Source: Spirosoma telluris (GTDB taxonomy: Bacteria > Bacteroidota > Bacteroidia > Cytophagales > Spirosomataceae). Taken from it: a DNA stretch of 64,000 bases. The notes under the pieces were generated by a model that did not search any database, was not told where the DNA came from, and worked only from the letters and a program-made list of their open reading frames with translations. The stretch spans positions 7,803,001 through 7,867,000 of the forward strand of contig QLII01000001.1 of assembly GCA_003259005.1 (NCBI GenBank). The letters are read 5' to 3'. Shown here in pieces: positions 48,513 through 59,449 of the stretch (position 1 is its first letter; every line of letters starts with the position of its first letter). A program made the translations under genes and the position numbers.

Positions 48513-48605
48513 ATTTAGATTCTCTGGATTCTTTGGGATCTATTGGATCAAGCCGGTGTTTTTTCGGCGCGATAGAATCAATAGAATCCATAGAAACAAA
48601 TCTAG
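48513..48605. repeat. Interspersed palindromic repeat, copy R6 (no GC core)
   Basis: The left arm (TTTAGATTCTCTGGATTCTT) and right arm (ATAGAATCAATAGAATCC, then AAATCTAG) are imperfect inverted repeats. A small GC hairpin, AGCCG with CGGC, sits at the centre. It lies between the HD gene start and the PQQ dehydrogenase stop. Confidence 0.7.
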
Positions 48606-48631
48606 CTTAACTCAGCTTGTGTAACGGATGA

Positions 48632-50806
48632 CTAAGGCAAGGCAAAGGCTACGTAACTATCCCCTTTGGGGGCTCCTAGCTTCGTGCCTCCACAGGCCAG
48701 AACAACATATTGTTTGCCATTCACCTCGTAAGTACTTGGCGTCGCAAAGGCAGCTGCCGGAAGCTTCGTTTGCCAAAGCAACTTACCTGTTTTCCGCGAA
48801 TACGCTTTGAATAAGCCATCTTTTGTGCCCGCGATAAACAGGACACCGCCCGCCGTGATGACCGGACCACCATAACTTTCCGAACCCGTAGGTTCTTTGG
48901 TTTTCAATTCCGGGTAATTTCCCAGCACGGTTTTCCAGACATATTCGCCGGTGTTCAGGTTGATGGCGTTCAGGGTTCCCCAGGGCGTATTGACGGCTGG
49001 GTAGCCGTTTTTGTCCAGGAATTTACTGTAACCCGAAATCTGGTAAGGAACCTTCGTTTTTGCCTGTTCAGCCTTACTCAAGCGGGTTCTGGATCATGAT
49101 TCATACCTGGTTCTTTACGTTCATCCCCGAAAAGGAAAGCTAGCAATGACTGCTTCTGTTTGGTCGAAAGGCTGGCAAAAGCAGGCATCATGCCTTTCCC
49201 GTTCGTGATGATGTTATTGACGAAAGCCCGGTCCCGGCGTTTGTTAATGTCGACCAGGGAAGGGAAACCGCTGGCAGGGTTGCCTTTCCGTTCGGCACCG
49301 TGGCATTGCGCACAAGTGGTTGTGTACACGCGTTGCCCAGGGCTGAGTTGAGCGAGCTGATCGCTGGACATTTTTCTGTTCAACGAAATCAGCCAGGCCA
49401 TTTCATTGCTATTCACGTACATAATGCCGTCGGGGTCAACAGCGGCACCGCCGTATTCAGCCCCACCATCCAGACCCGGATAAATAATGGTGCCGCCTTT
49501 ACTGAGGGGTGTAAACGCTCCCTGATAGCGGCTTTTTTGTAGCGTAGCCTGTAACTCAGCCCGATTTTCGGCCAGCGGACTGATGTCCACGGCGGTCAAT
49601 ATGTTCCGGGCATAGGGAGCAGGTTTCGAAGGAATAGGCTGAGTTGGCCAGGCTTTTTCACCCTCAATGTCAGAGGTAGGCATAGGCGTTTCCTTGATCG
49701 GGAATAGCGGCTTGCCTGTTACCCGGTCAAACAAAAACACGTAACCCTGCTTGCTGACCTGTGCTACGGCATCTACGCGCCGAGGCCGGCCATCGGAGCC
49801 TTTGTGCGTTACCGTAACTAAATTAGGTGGAGCGGGGGCGTCCCGATCCAGAATGTCGTGGTGAACAAGTTGAAAATGCCAGAGCCGCTTGCCCGTCTTC
49901 GCATCGAGGGCCAGCAGGCAGTTGGCAAACAGATTCTGCCCCAGGCGATTACCGCCATAAAAGTCAAAAGCCGCCGATCCGGTTGGTACGTATACAATGC
50001 CCCGTTGGCGGTCAACGGCCATTCCCGACCAGTTATTGGCCGCCCCTACGTCCGTATTTTTGTAGGTATCCTTCGGCCAGGTATCGTAGCCAAACTCACC
50101 CGGTTGCGGAATGGTGTGGAATACCCAGGCTAGTTTTCCCGTCTGAATATTAAATGCCTGAATATGGCCGAGTGCTGCATCGGCCCCTTCGGACAGTCGC
50201 ATCGGCATGATGATCAGGTCATTATAAACTGTGCCGGGGGTATTTGAAATGACCGATTTATCTTTCGCCGTTGGTCCCAGCCCTGCTTTCAGGCTGGTGC
50301 GCCCCTGATCACCAAATGAGTTGACAGGTTTACCCGTTGCCGCTTCGACAGCATAAAGCCAGGCTCCGTTGGTAAACAGGATACGTTTGTCTGCCCCTTT
50401 CTCCCAGTACGTGACGCCCCGGCTGGTACTTCCCGAACGCGCCATTGCCCGAACCGTTGTAGTATCTTTTCGGGTCCAGATTTGCTCGCCAGTAGCGGCA
50501 TTAATGGCAAACGGCTGCGTGGTAGCTGTCATTCCGTAGAGAACACCATTCTTAATGATCGGATTACACTGAATCTGCCCGAATCCAGGGTATGGTATTC
50601 CCAGACCATTTTTAGCTGGCTCACATTTGCGGTGTCAATCTGGGTAAGCGTAGAGTAGTGATTCCGGTCGGGCCACCCAGATATTCAGCCCAGTCACTGG
50701 CCGAACCGGGTGGATCGAGTTGAGTTGTTAGCTTAGCCGCTACGAAAACTGTGGCCGACAGAAGGATCAGGGGAAGCAGAAATCGGTTCATAGGAGTAGG
50801 AGACAT
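48632..50806 (-). CDS. PQQ-dependent dehydrogenase with internal cytochrome c domain, three frame breaks
   Basis: About 725 residues. A signal anchor (MNRFLLPLILLSATVFVAAK) is followed by propeller blades: AEYLGGPDRNHYSTLTQ, AINAATGEQIWTRKD, VDRQRGIVYVPTGSAAFD, LLALDAKTGKRLWHFQLVHH with the DxDxP segment DILDRDAPAPP. A mono-heme cytochrome c domain with CAQCH lies near residue 555, between blades, and the propeller closes with LNAINLNTGEYVWKTVLG and KAYSRKTGKLLWQT. It probably oxidises a sugar or alcohol in the periplasm. Breaks are near 49081, at 50578-50580 and near 50668; each needs one added base. It is the last gene of the leftward run and may share a transcript with the glycosidase gene before it. 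Confidence 0.88.
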
Positions 50807-50852
50807 TCACCCCCTAAATATACTGTTTGGCTGGAGCTATACTTGCTAATTG

Positions 50853-50885
50853 GTGTAGTACCGACCGTCCCGGTCGGTACTACAC
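50853..50885. terminator. 15-bp perfect hairpin abutting the glycosidase stop codon
   Basis: GTGTAGTACCGACCG (50853-50867) and its exact complement (50871-50885) flank a 3-nt loop. The right arm touches the TAA stop of the GH106-like gene. There is no long T run, so it may protect the 3' end of the message instead of stopping transcription. Confidence 0.75.
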
Positions 50886-53489
50886 TTAGTTTGCCGTCAG
50901 CTTGACAGGACCGAGCAAGCCGGAGGGCATGGCTTCCCAACGAGTGGCATCGAAGGGGCGATAGCGAATATCCACGATGTTGATGTCATAGAATTTTTTC
51001 CAGCCCGGATTCTGCCGATCATAGAGCCGCATGTAATTGGCCGATAAGTTGGTTACGTCAATTTCCAGTTTATTGCCGGTTGGCTTCAATACACTTGCCG
51101 GAATTGAAAGCTGGAAAGGGATACACCAGGCCGTGCCTATGGGTTGCCCATTGAGCCGCACGTCGGCAACTTCGCGCACGTCGCCCAGGTCGAGTCGGTA
51201 AGAGGAAGGGCTGACTCCAACGGGTAAATCGAAGGTGGTTGTGTAACGGGCTGTACCAGAGAAATAACCGGCAGAGTCGGAGAGGGTTGTCCAGGAAGCA
51301 AGACTTGGTAGGGTAGCGGTGGTGGTCAGTGCCGGGCGACCTCGCAAAAACTGGATCTGCCAGGGGTTTTGCAAGGCAATGGATGGGCGATTTACTGCAT
51401 CCACAAGCCGTTTTTGCGCAGTTGCATCAACGAAAGCAGGTGTTCCTGAACGAACATTCACAAAGCAGGACTGACCGGGTTCGAGCTGTAGAAATACCTC
51501 GTTCTGGCCGGTTTTGCCTTTTCGAACCGGCAAGACTGTCGTCTGATTCGTGAGGGGATCAAATCGAGTCACGCGGCCTGTGGCTGAGAGTGTAATCCAG
51601 TTTTGGTGAAATTGGTTGCCGAGGTTCGTAATAAAATACTGCGTCGTATCCGTTGACGAACCCGTCCGCTGTTTACGAATAAAGGACAGCCCTTCACTTG
51701 CCCAGGGTTCTACCCGGACGCCTAGTTGAGTCAATGACCGGAACACATCGGTGCTGACGGTCACCGTTTTTAATTGCTGGAGCGTTTTGCCAAGTTGGAC
51801 AACTTCCGCCGAACGGGCCTGATGATCGTGAAAACCAGAGGCCTGTTGGGGTAGTCCGTCAAAGACAATGCGAGCCCCCTGACGCGCCAGCCGTTCCAGT
51901 TGCCGGAGCGTCGTTTCAGGGAAATAGGTGCTGTGCGGTACCAACACCACCTGGTATGTGGCACCGCTTGGACTACGGACGCCCTGTTTGCTGACCGTCA
52001 GGCTTTTGAGCAACGCATCGGAGACATAATCGAACGAATAACCGCGCTTCGTTAGCTGCTCACACAATTTTCCGAAAGGCTGGGGGAGTAGCCACTGCTC
52101 CACATGGTGAACCTCCAACTGATGAATGCCCCGGCTGACTTGGCTCGCGTCGCCCATAAGTCGTGAATGGGAAAGTAAACCAATACGTTATTGTCCGGTT
52201 TGCTGGCTTGCAGGCGCGTCTGGCAGCGTTCGATATACTGATTCAGGTTAGGCAGATGGGGCCAGAAATGGGAGGTAGGGCCGTAGTTAGTCGATGCATA
52301 AAACAACCAGCCGGGCCACGCTTCGGCCTGGGGCGAGTAGGGGATGCCGTGAAAGAAAATATGGTTGATACCAGCGGCAAACAGTTCATCCATCTGCGGT
52401 TTTAGTTGCGAGAGGGACACCTGGAAATGGTTCGCCAGCCAGGTGCCGGTTTCTGAACTAACCAGCGGTTTATCCAATAAATGCGCAGCCGACGACGCAA
52501 ATTTCATGGCCAGTGAGTTAGGCGTACCAAATCGGTCGACTTCATAATTGGCATCGACCCGTAATCCCGGTATAGGGAACCGGCTTGAACCGAACGATTC
52601 CGTTTCCGGGATACTGGCCTGCGCATAGAGATCAATCAGATTGCCGGGTGAACCATGCGCCTGATTTCGGATAAATATCCGGCTTTTCGGGCCCAGTTGC
52701 CCCAGGTTGTTGCAAACCCATCATGAAGCAATTCAGAGAGGGTCTGGTGATAATCCTGGTGGACAAGGATACTTTCTGCCGACAGGGATGTGTCCAGTAA
52801 GGCGATTACCTGGCTATTGAGATCATACCCGCGTCGGGCCTTAAACTCGGACAGGAAATTATCGGTCCAGTTAGCACCATACACTTCGTAGGAGTCGTTA
52901 TAAACGGCGCGCGGTTTTTCGGGTAGCCGAATCAGGGTTGAATCGAAACGCTGTAGATAGTGCTGAATGGTCTGTTTATTGAAGTAATCGACCACTAGTC
53001 CCTGGCCGCCTGGTGCAGAACGCTTCACCTGCTGGTTGGTCAGGGCCGTAACCAGTTTGCCGTTCTCAACCTTCCAGACTTTGGCGGCTGTTGGGGCCGA
53101 TATGGTTGGCCCGCCAAATGGCCATCCGGTGCCGGTCGTCAGGTCAACGCCAACGCCTAGCCGCTTTCCTTCGTGAACAGTGTGCGCAAAAACGGCCAGC
53201 CAACGGTCACTCAGAAAGGGAATAAACTGCTTTTCGTAACCTTTAACTCCGTAAATCGGAATTATATGAACGCCCCCAAGCCAGCCTGCGCAAACTGTTC
53301 AAGCTGGTGCGTGATGTCGGCTTCATTGACGGCGCTGCCCATCCACCACCAGTAGGTCCAGGGTTTAGCCGTGTTGCCTTTGGCTGTCTGGGAGGTAGTT
53401 GGGAGTTTGACTTGCGCCTGTAGCTCAGCTACGTTGCCTGTCAGCAACGCAAGCAACAGGCCAGCGATGAACGAGTGTTTCATATCCAT
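50886..53489 (-). CDS. GH106-like alpha-L-rhamnosidase-type glycoside hydrolase, three frame breaks
   Basis: About 868 residues. A signal peptide (residues 1-27) is followed by the family opening KPWTYWWWMGSAVNEADITH and IIPIYGVKGYEKQFIPFLS. The catalytic barrel includes YNDSYEVYGANWTDNF near residue 198 and KPLVSSETGTWLANHF near residue 341. A C-terminal beta-sandwich (YRLDLGDVREVADVRLNGQP) has a carbohydrate-binding look. Breaks are at 53272-53276, near 52669 and at 52129-52132, all repaired by one added G or C. It starts 11 bp after the MG2-like gene, so the two are probably co-transcribed. The substrate is probably rhamnose-containing glycan, but only the family layout supports this. Confidence 0.8.
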
Positions 53490-53500
53490 ACTCTACCCAC

Positions 53501-55977
53501 CTACTCCGGCCTATTTTTTACCTCGAACCGTACTTGCTGACTTCCGGTAACCCCCTCTTTCGTCATCCCGTTGACTTCTACCAGATAGGTGCCGGGTTGG
53601 TCAGAGGTGTAGAATTCGATACGACCTTTGCCTTCTGCATTGGTTTGCAGATTTGGATTCCAGTAGAGGAGTGTGCGCGCGTCGGGTAAGCGGCTGGCTA
53701 GTTGTTTGGCACTTTCGTAGCGAGGGGCGTAAAATTGCCGTTCCAGTTGCAGTCCATCGTATTCCAGTTTTACCAGACGAGTATCGAGCGGAAAGCCAGC
53801 CAGATCGCCTTTGTAAGTCATAAAGCTGATGATGCCACTGAACAGCGCTGGACTCATGTAGTAAAAATTCGTAATAACATCTAACTGCTTTATTTTCAAT
53901 GGGCTGAACTCAATGACTTTGTCCATGTCGAAAACGGGAATGCCATCCATCAAGACCAAAGGAGCGTTTTCGAATATAGCTCGATAGGGACCATTCACCA
54001 CGTTTAGCCGGAAATGATCCTGGCGTTTTCGGGGCATTACTCCCAGAACGTACTCGCGTAATACCTCTTCCATGCGTGGGAAACGCGTATAGGCATCCAG
54101 CAGGTAGGACTCGCTTGGGCGCCCGTAGAAAGCAGCACTGTCGACGGTCGGATACGTATACTGAATAGCCCGATCACCCAGTAGGTTGACTGTACCTGCA
54201 TGGCAACGCTCCGGCTCAATAACTGGTCGGACTGCGATTCGGTAATCGCTACATCGGGTAGTTTTCGGGCTGGTGGGGCATCCATAAACGGGTTGGTTAT
54301 GGTGATTTTCGCCAGGCTATCGTCTGGATTTGTCTGGGCAATGATTATTTTCGGACCATAGAAGTCCTGCATTTCAAACTTAATCCGCCCCTCGGCGTCA
54401 GATTGGGAAACGAATAGCCGAATCGGCTTTCCAGGTGTCGATAAGTACGTTAGTTTGTTTGGGAGGGGCTTGCCGGATGTCGGGTCGGTTAGGGTTCCCT
54501 GAATAATCGGGCCATTCACTTCGGGAATAAAGCGGAGCAAGGGTTGCCCGGAGGTAGTTTGTGAGGAGCTTGCCAGTACGTCGTTCCAGCGAAACCGACG
54601 CCAGCCGTGGGTGAGCATCAGGTTGTCGGTTGCCTGCGCAATTTCTGCTGTTTCAGGCTGTAAATAGTACTCCGGCGATTCAATGGTGCCCTGCAAATCG
54701 GAGGACATCCACAGATAACTCAGGATCGTTTCTGAACGGGTAGGAGCCAGTGAGTCGATTCGATAGACTGCCATTGACAGCGCGGCCTGACTCGTTTTGG
54801 TAGCCGGAGCCAGCACCGAAGCGTCGATGCTCACTTTCGCACGGGAAACGTACTGGTTCTGATCGGGTTTCAGGGCGATGGATACTAGTTGGGTAGGCCG
54901 TTTGAAGTACAAACGCTCACAAACGGGCTTGCGATCAGCATTAAAAATCGTCAGGTGCGAGATGCCTTCGCCCAAGGCGCTCTTGTCGATAAGAAAGGTC
55001 GTTTCGCGCTGGATAGTCCGAACTTCGGCGGCTTTAACGACTTGCCGGGTATGCGCAAAGAGATAAACCGTTGAGGGCGAATCCGAATTGGTGGCAACCG
55101 TAATTTTTAACTGATCAGTACCGGCATCGGTCAGCTGCATGGTGTAGCCCTGTGGTTGACTAGCGGGCAAGGGCCGAGTAACGGTACGCCCTTTTTCGTC
55201 GCGGATGAGTACCCGATACACTGCACCCTCCGTTGGCGTGAACATGAATGTTCCCATCCCAAATTTGTGCGATGTAAAGCGCGACAGGGTGTCATTCAGC
55301 CCATTCAGTACCCATCCCCGAACGGCTGCTCCCCGACCCGAGGCATCCGCCACTTTGAACGCCACTTTACTGGCAAGGCCCTGAACGAGATTGCCCCCTT
55401 CGGGAAAAAACTGGATGTCGTAATCTGCCACCTCATTTAGAACCGGCAGGCCCAGCGGCTTGAAGGGATTGACAATCGTTAGTCTTTTTTCGAAGAAGTA
55501 GTCGGCACTAAAGTTCTTCATCCAGTTTGTGTAAGCCCGTAGTCGGTAGGTGCCCGATGGAAGCGAAGCGGGAAGAAACACGCTGCCATTTCCACCACCG
55601 GATGCCAGCGAAACCTTGGTTTGTAGAACGGACTTCTGCTCGTTATCCAGCAGCTCAAGGTAAGCCACTTTGCTGAGATCGAGTGGCTTATGGAACGAAC
55701 CATCGACATAATAGACCTTAAACCATAGATTTTCGCCAATCAGATAAAAATTCTGATCGGTATGGACAAACAGCTTTTCCTGGAGCGCCTGCCGACGGTA
55801 GGCATCAAACGGTTGTACCAGCCCACTGACGGATTCGGACGACTGCCCAAAAACACGAAGACTGATTAATAGCAGCAGACTAGCCAGACCATAGCTAGGT
55901 TTGTGCAGAAGAACCGTTTGGGCTACACTGGGCCGTCGTTTCGTGTGGGTTGGTTGGCTATGCATAAGTTGTATCAT
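53501..55977 (-). CDS. Large secreted MG2/TonB-plug-like protein, one frame break
   Basis: About 826 residues. I start at the ATG 55975-55977, which overlaps the stop of the preceding DUF4249 gene as ATGA and gives a signal peptide ending RVFGQSS. The N-terminal third has macroglobulin MG2-like strands: EKLFVHTDQNFYLIGENLWF and LPSGTYRLRAYTNWMKNFS. The centre contains extended beta repeats, and the C-terminal part (VNGPYRAIFENAPLVLMDGI, VIEFSPLKIKQLDVI) resembles a TonB receptor plug without a barrel. Such proteins are common next to Bacteroidota receptors, function unknown. The break is near 54190; one added G restores VQVNLLGDRAIQYTYPTVDS. Confidence 0.82.
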
Positions 55978-57087
55978 TCCCAAAAAGCTGGTCGTTTGTT
56001 AACCCCCTTATACCGGCAATCAACGCAGCCGAAGGTGGTGGTCAGGTAAGTAAATTCTGCGTATTGGCTAATAATGGCGGGCTGATCTTTCAGCACCCTC
56101 GATATCGACAATGAGTCGACAACGCAGCCGGGATCGCCTTCATAGGTATTCAGCGTAGGCAGTTGATCGCGCCGGATAAAGATGCGTTTACTGGCCACGG
56201 TGCCTGCCCGAAAGAAGCCCATGACCAGTTCATCCGTATTGGTGTTAGCGTGGAGATTGCCTACAATCTGAGCCGGTTGCGGATCGAAAATAGAGCCGAT
56301 ACGCTGGGTTATTTTGGCCAGTTGGTCATAATATGTATAGCCTGCCTGCGTCAGTGCGTATTGCCGGACCAGGATGCTGTATTTGATCGTCAGCTTTCCC
56401 GAATTGCCTACAACAGACGTGAGGGGAAACTGGTGAACGACGTCCTGACTAAGTCGTTCGGTTGAGCTAAGCATGATATTTTTCGAACTCTCTGTTGCCC
56501 AGCACCGATAAATGTCTTCCGTTCTTGGAACGATCTGGTTGTTCTTTATTTCTAATTGCGAATAATAAGGGCCGTAACCTCCCAGGTTTCATCGTATTCC
56601 CAACGGTAGTAATGCGTATTGTTTTTAGGGTCGTGGGTAGTAAGGCTGAAAAACACGCTATTATCCTGTGTTCGCCAGCTAACACTGTCGATAGGCGGAG
56701 TCGTAATGATCGGAACGAAGTCCGAATAATAGTCAGTCCCTTTTGCCGTCTTGATATGCAACTGATAGGTCTCGTTGGCTACCGCCGATACGCCCGTTAG
56801 CGTATAAGAACCCGTGTTCCCTCTTTTAGCGTATAGACGTCTTTATGGGCACTTTCGATAGTCACTATTGCTTTAGTTTCGGCGGTTGGTGCTTTGGCAT
56901 CGGCCAGATTTTGGGTTCTTGACAACTGAATCGTTGTCGTTGCTCCCGGTGCCGTATCGAAGAAGCCATTCACGACCAGATAGCTATTGGGCGACGCAAT
57001 TTCGGGCGGACGATAGGGATCAACGCACCCGCCTGCCAGCAGGAGCATCGCCCATTCCATTGCCTGTATGTACGCCCTTTGTGCCAT
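55974..57087 (-). CDS. DUF4249 lipoprotein, copy A, two frame breaks
   Basis: About 370 residues. The lipid-attachment Cys is in LLAGGCVDPYRPPEIASPNS near residue 21. The domain runs through YLVVNGFFDTAPGATTTIQL, then HDPKNNTHYYRWEYDETWEV, RYS-type middle strands (ILVRQYALTQAGYTYYDQL), IGSIFDPQPAQI and a C-terminal CVDCRYKGVNKRPAFWE. DUF4249 proteins usually accompany TonB receptors and are likely surface lipoproteins. Breaks near 56815 and 56573 are each repaired by one base. Its stop overlaps the start of the MG2-like gene, so translation is coupled. Confidence 0.88.
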
Positions 57088-57134
57088 TTGTTAAAATGAA
57101 AAAGTAAAACCTGAATCGGGATCTATAGTCACTA

Positions 57135-58247
57135 CTACCAAAAATCAGGCTTTTTGATGACGCCCCCCGCAATCGACAGTCGACACAGTCTTCATTTGTT
57201 GTGAAGTACAAACCCGGCGAATACCGATCAATAATAGCAGGTCGATCCCGTAGTATATCGCCCGTACCCAGTGTATCGACAAGGCAGGAACCCAGCCCTG
57301 AGTTTGGATACCAGGCGGGTATTTGTGTTCTGTTAATAAAAATACGCTTACTTTCGACGGTTCCTACCCGGAAGAAACCCAGGACAATAGCATTTTCGTC
57401 AGTTTGCGCGTGAATGTTACCCGTAATCTGAGAAGGTTGTGGATCGAAAATGGAACCGATACTCTGGGTGATTTTAGCCAACTGATCATAATAATTGTAT
57501 CCCGCCTGACTCAGCGCAAACTGCCGAACCAGAATGCTGTACCGGATACTAAGCCGAACCGACGTGCTGGGAAGATGAATCAGCGGAAATTGACTGACTA
57601 CATCTTCACTGAGTCGTGCGGTGCTTGCCGTTACAATAGTGGATGAGTTTTCACTGCCCCAACATTGATAGACGCTCTGCGTGCGATCAACAATCCTGTT
57701 GTTCAGTATTTCAAAAGCCGACGTATATTCAGAATGATATTCCCAGGTTTGATCGTATTCCCACCGGTAATAGCGGGTATTGTTTTTCGGGTCGTGCGTA
57801 TTGACATTGACCTGTAATCCTTCGTTATCGGGATGAAAGGTAATACTGTCGATAGGTGGCGTTGGTATAACGGGCACATAGTCAGAATAATACTCTACTC
57901 CGGCTACTGTTTTGACATGGAGCCGATACGTTTCATTGGAGAAACCGTTGCGCCGGTTAGCGAATAGGAGCCAACAGTGCCTTCTTTCAGCGTGTAGACC
58001 TCTTTATGGGCACTTTCGATGGTGACTACTGCTTTGGTTTCGGCCGTAGGGGCTTTGGGGTCGGTCAGGTTCTGCGTACGCGATAACTGAATGGTTGTGG
58101 TAGTACCAGGGCACTATTGAAAAAGCCATTCACCACCAGATAGCTGGCGGGCGACGCGATTTCGGGCGGGCGATAGGGGTCCACGCACCCGCCTGCCAGC
58201 AGGAACAGGGCCCCTATAACTCCGTTGATGTACCCGTTTTTTGTCAT
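57135..58247 (-). CDS. DUF4249 lipoprotein, copy B, three frame breaks
   Basis: About 370 residues, with the same layout as copy A: Cys in LLAGGCVDPYRPPEIASPAS, then IQLSRTQNLTDPKAPTAET, HDPKNNTRYYRWEYDQTWEY, SILVRQFALSQAGYNYYDQL and CVDCRLRGGVIKKPDFW. Breaks near 58112, 57945 and 57158 are each mended by one base; the last gives a C-terminus matching copies A and C and a stop at 57135-57137. It is closest to copy C. 47 bp separate it from copy A and 26 bp from copy C. Confidence 0.87.
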
Positions 58248-58273
58248 CTCAAATACCTACTCGTTCAGTTGTC

Positions 58274-59386
58274 TTACTCCCAGAAATCAGGTTTTTTAAT
58301 GACACCCCCCGTAATCGGCAGTCAATACAAGGTTCACTGGTTGTCAGATATTGGCCTGGCACTAAAAGAAGAATAATACCGGGTTGCTCTTTAATCACAT
58401 CGCTGGTGGTCATTGTATCGATTACACAGCTCCCTATCCCGTTGTTCGTATACCAGGGTGGTAACTGGGATTTACGAATGAATATGCGTTTACTTTCGAC
58501 ACTTCCAACCCGGAAAAAGCCCAGAACGAGGTCACCATCGTTCACGGCTGAATGAATGTTGCCCGTAATCTGAGAGGGTTGCGGGTCGAAGATGGAGCCA
58601 ATGCTTTGGGTTATTTTGGCTAGTTGATCATAGTAGTTATAACCAGCCTGACTGAGGGCAAACTGACGAATCAGAATGCTGTATTTGCTTTGCAGTTTAA
58701 GCGAGGTGCTGGGGATGTGCGTAATAGGGAACTGGCTGACAATATCCTGACTCAGTCGATTTGTGGTCGTTGTAATGATCGTAGACGAGTTCTCACTTCC
58801 CCAACAGGTAAAGATACTCTCCGTACGATCAACAATCCTGTTGTTCTTTAGCTCAAACAATGACGTGTATTCCGAATAATACTCCCAGGTACTCTCATAC
58901 TCATAGCGGTAATAGCGCGTATTGTTTTTTGGGTCGTGGGTATTTACATTGATTTGCAGCCCCTCATTATCGGGATGAAAGGTGATGCTGTCGATTGGCG
59001 GGTTGTTATAACGGGCACATAATCAGAATAATACTCCGTCCCTTTCGTCGTCTTGATGTGGAGCCGATAGGTCTCATTGGATACTGGCGTTACGCCGGTT
59101 AACGAATAGGAGCCAACGGTGCCTTCTTTCAGCGTATACACATCTTTATGAGCACTCTCGATGGTCACCACGGCTTTTGTCTCAGCGGTCGGGGCTTTAG
59201 GGTCGGCCAGATTCTGTGTGCGCGATAACTGGATCGTTGTGGTTGTGCCAGGCGCACTGTTGAAGAAACCATTCACCACCAGATAGCTCGCCGGTGAGGT
59301 GATCTCGGGGGGCGATAAGGGTCAACGCAACCGCCCACCAGCAAAACCAGCGACCAACCGAGGAATTTTATATAGGTGTCTTTCAT
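58274..59386 (-). CDS. DUF4249 lipoprotein, copy C, three frame breaks
   Basis: About 370 residues. With one C added at the C run near 59315, the N-terminus MKDTYIKFLGWSLVLLVGGC joins VDPYRPPEITSPASYLVVNG. The middle and end parallel copy B: YEYESTWEYYSEYTSLFELK, ILIRQFALSQAGYNYYDQLA, CIDCRLRGGVIKKPDFWE. Further breaks lie near 59000 and 58310. It is the first of the three tandem paralogues after the receptor gene and is probably part of the same receptor complex; the hairpin 59400-59442 lies between them. Confidence 0.87.
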
Positions 59387-59399
59387 GAGAGTCGAGTGT

Positions 59400-59442
59400 C
59401 GTCAGTCGATAGTCACCAGCGAATAAGTACTATCGACTGACG
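59400..59442. repeat. 14-bp perfect hairpin after the TonB receptor stop
   Basis: CGTCAGTCGATAGT (59400-59413) and ACTATCGACTGACG (59429-59442) are exact complements with a 15-nt loop, 8 bp after the receptor stop on the minus strand. It may set expression ratios between receptor and lipoproteins. AGTCGATAGT also occurs in the gap before tsaD. Confidence 0.75.
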
Positions 59443-59449
59443 GCTTAAA

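Noticed and set aside
40521..48605. GATTCTAT repeats as a CRISPR array
   Set aside because: Units are contiguous 9-mers in palindromic arms with no spacers of constant length, and no cas genes are in the window.
50853..50885. Hairpin after the GH106-like gene as another copy of the interspersed repeat
   Set aside because: Its arms (GTAGTACCGACCG) share nothing with the ACTAGTGCTTTGCC ends or GATTCTAT units.
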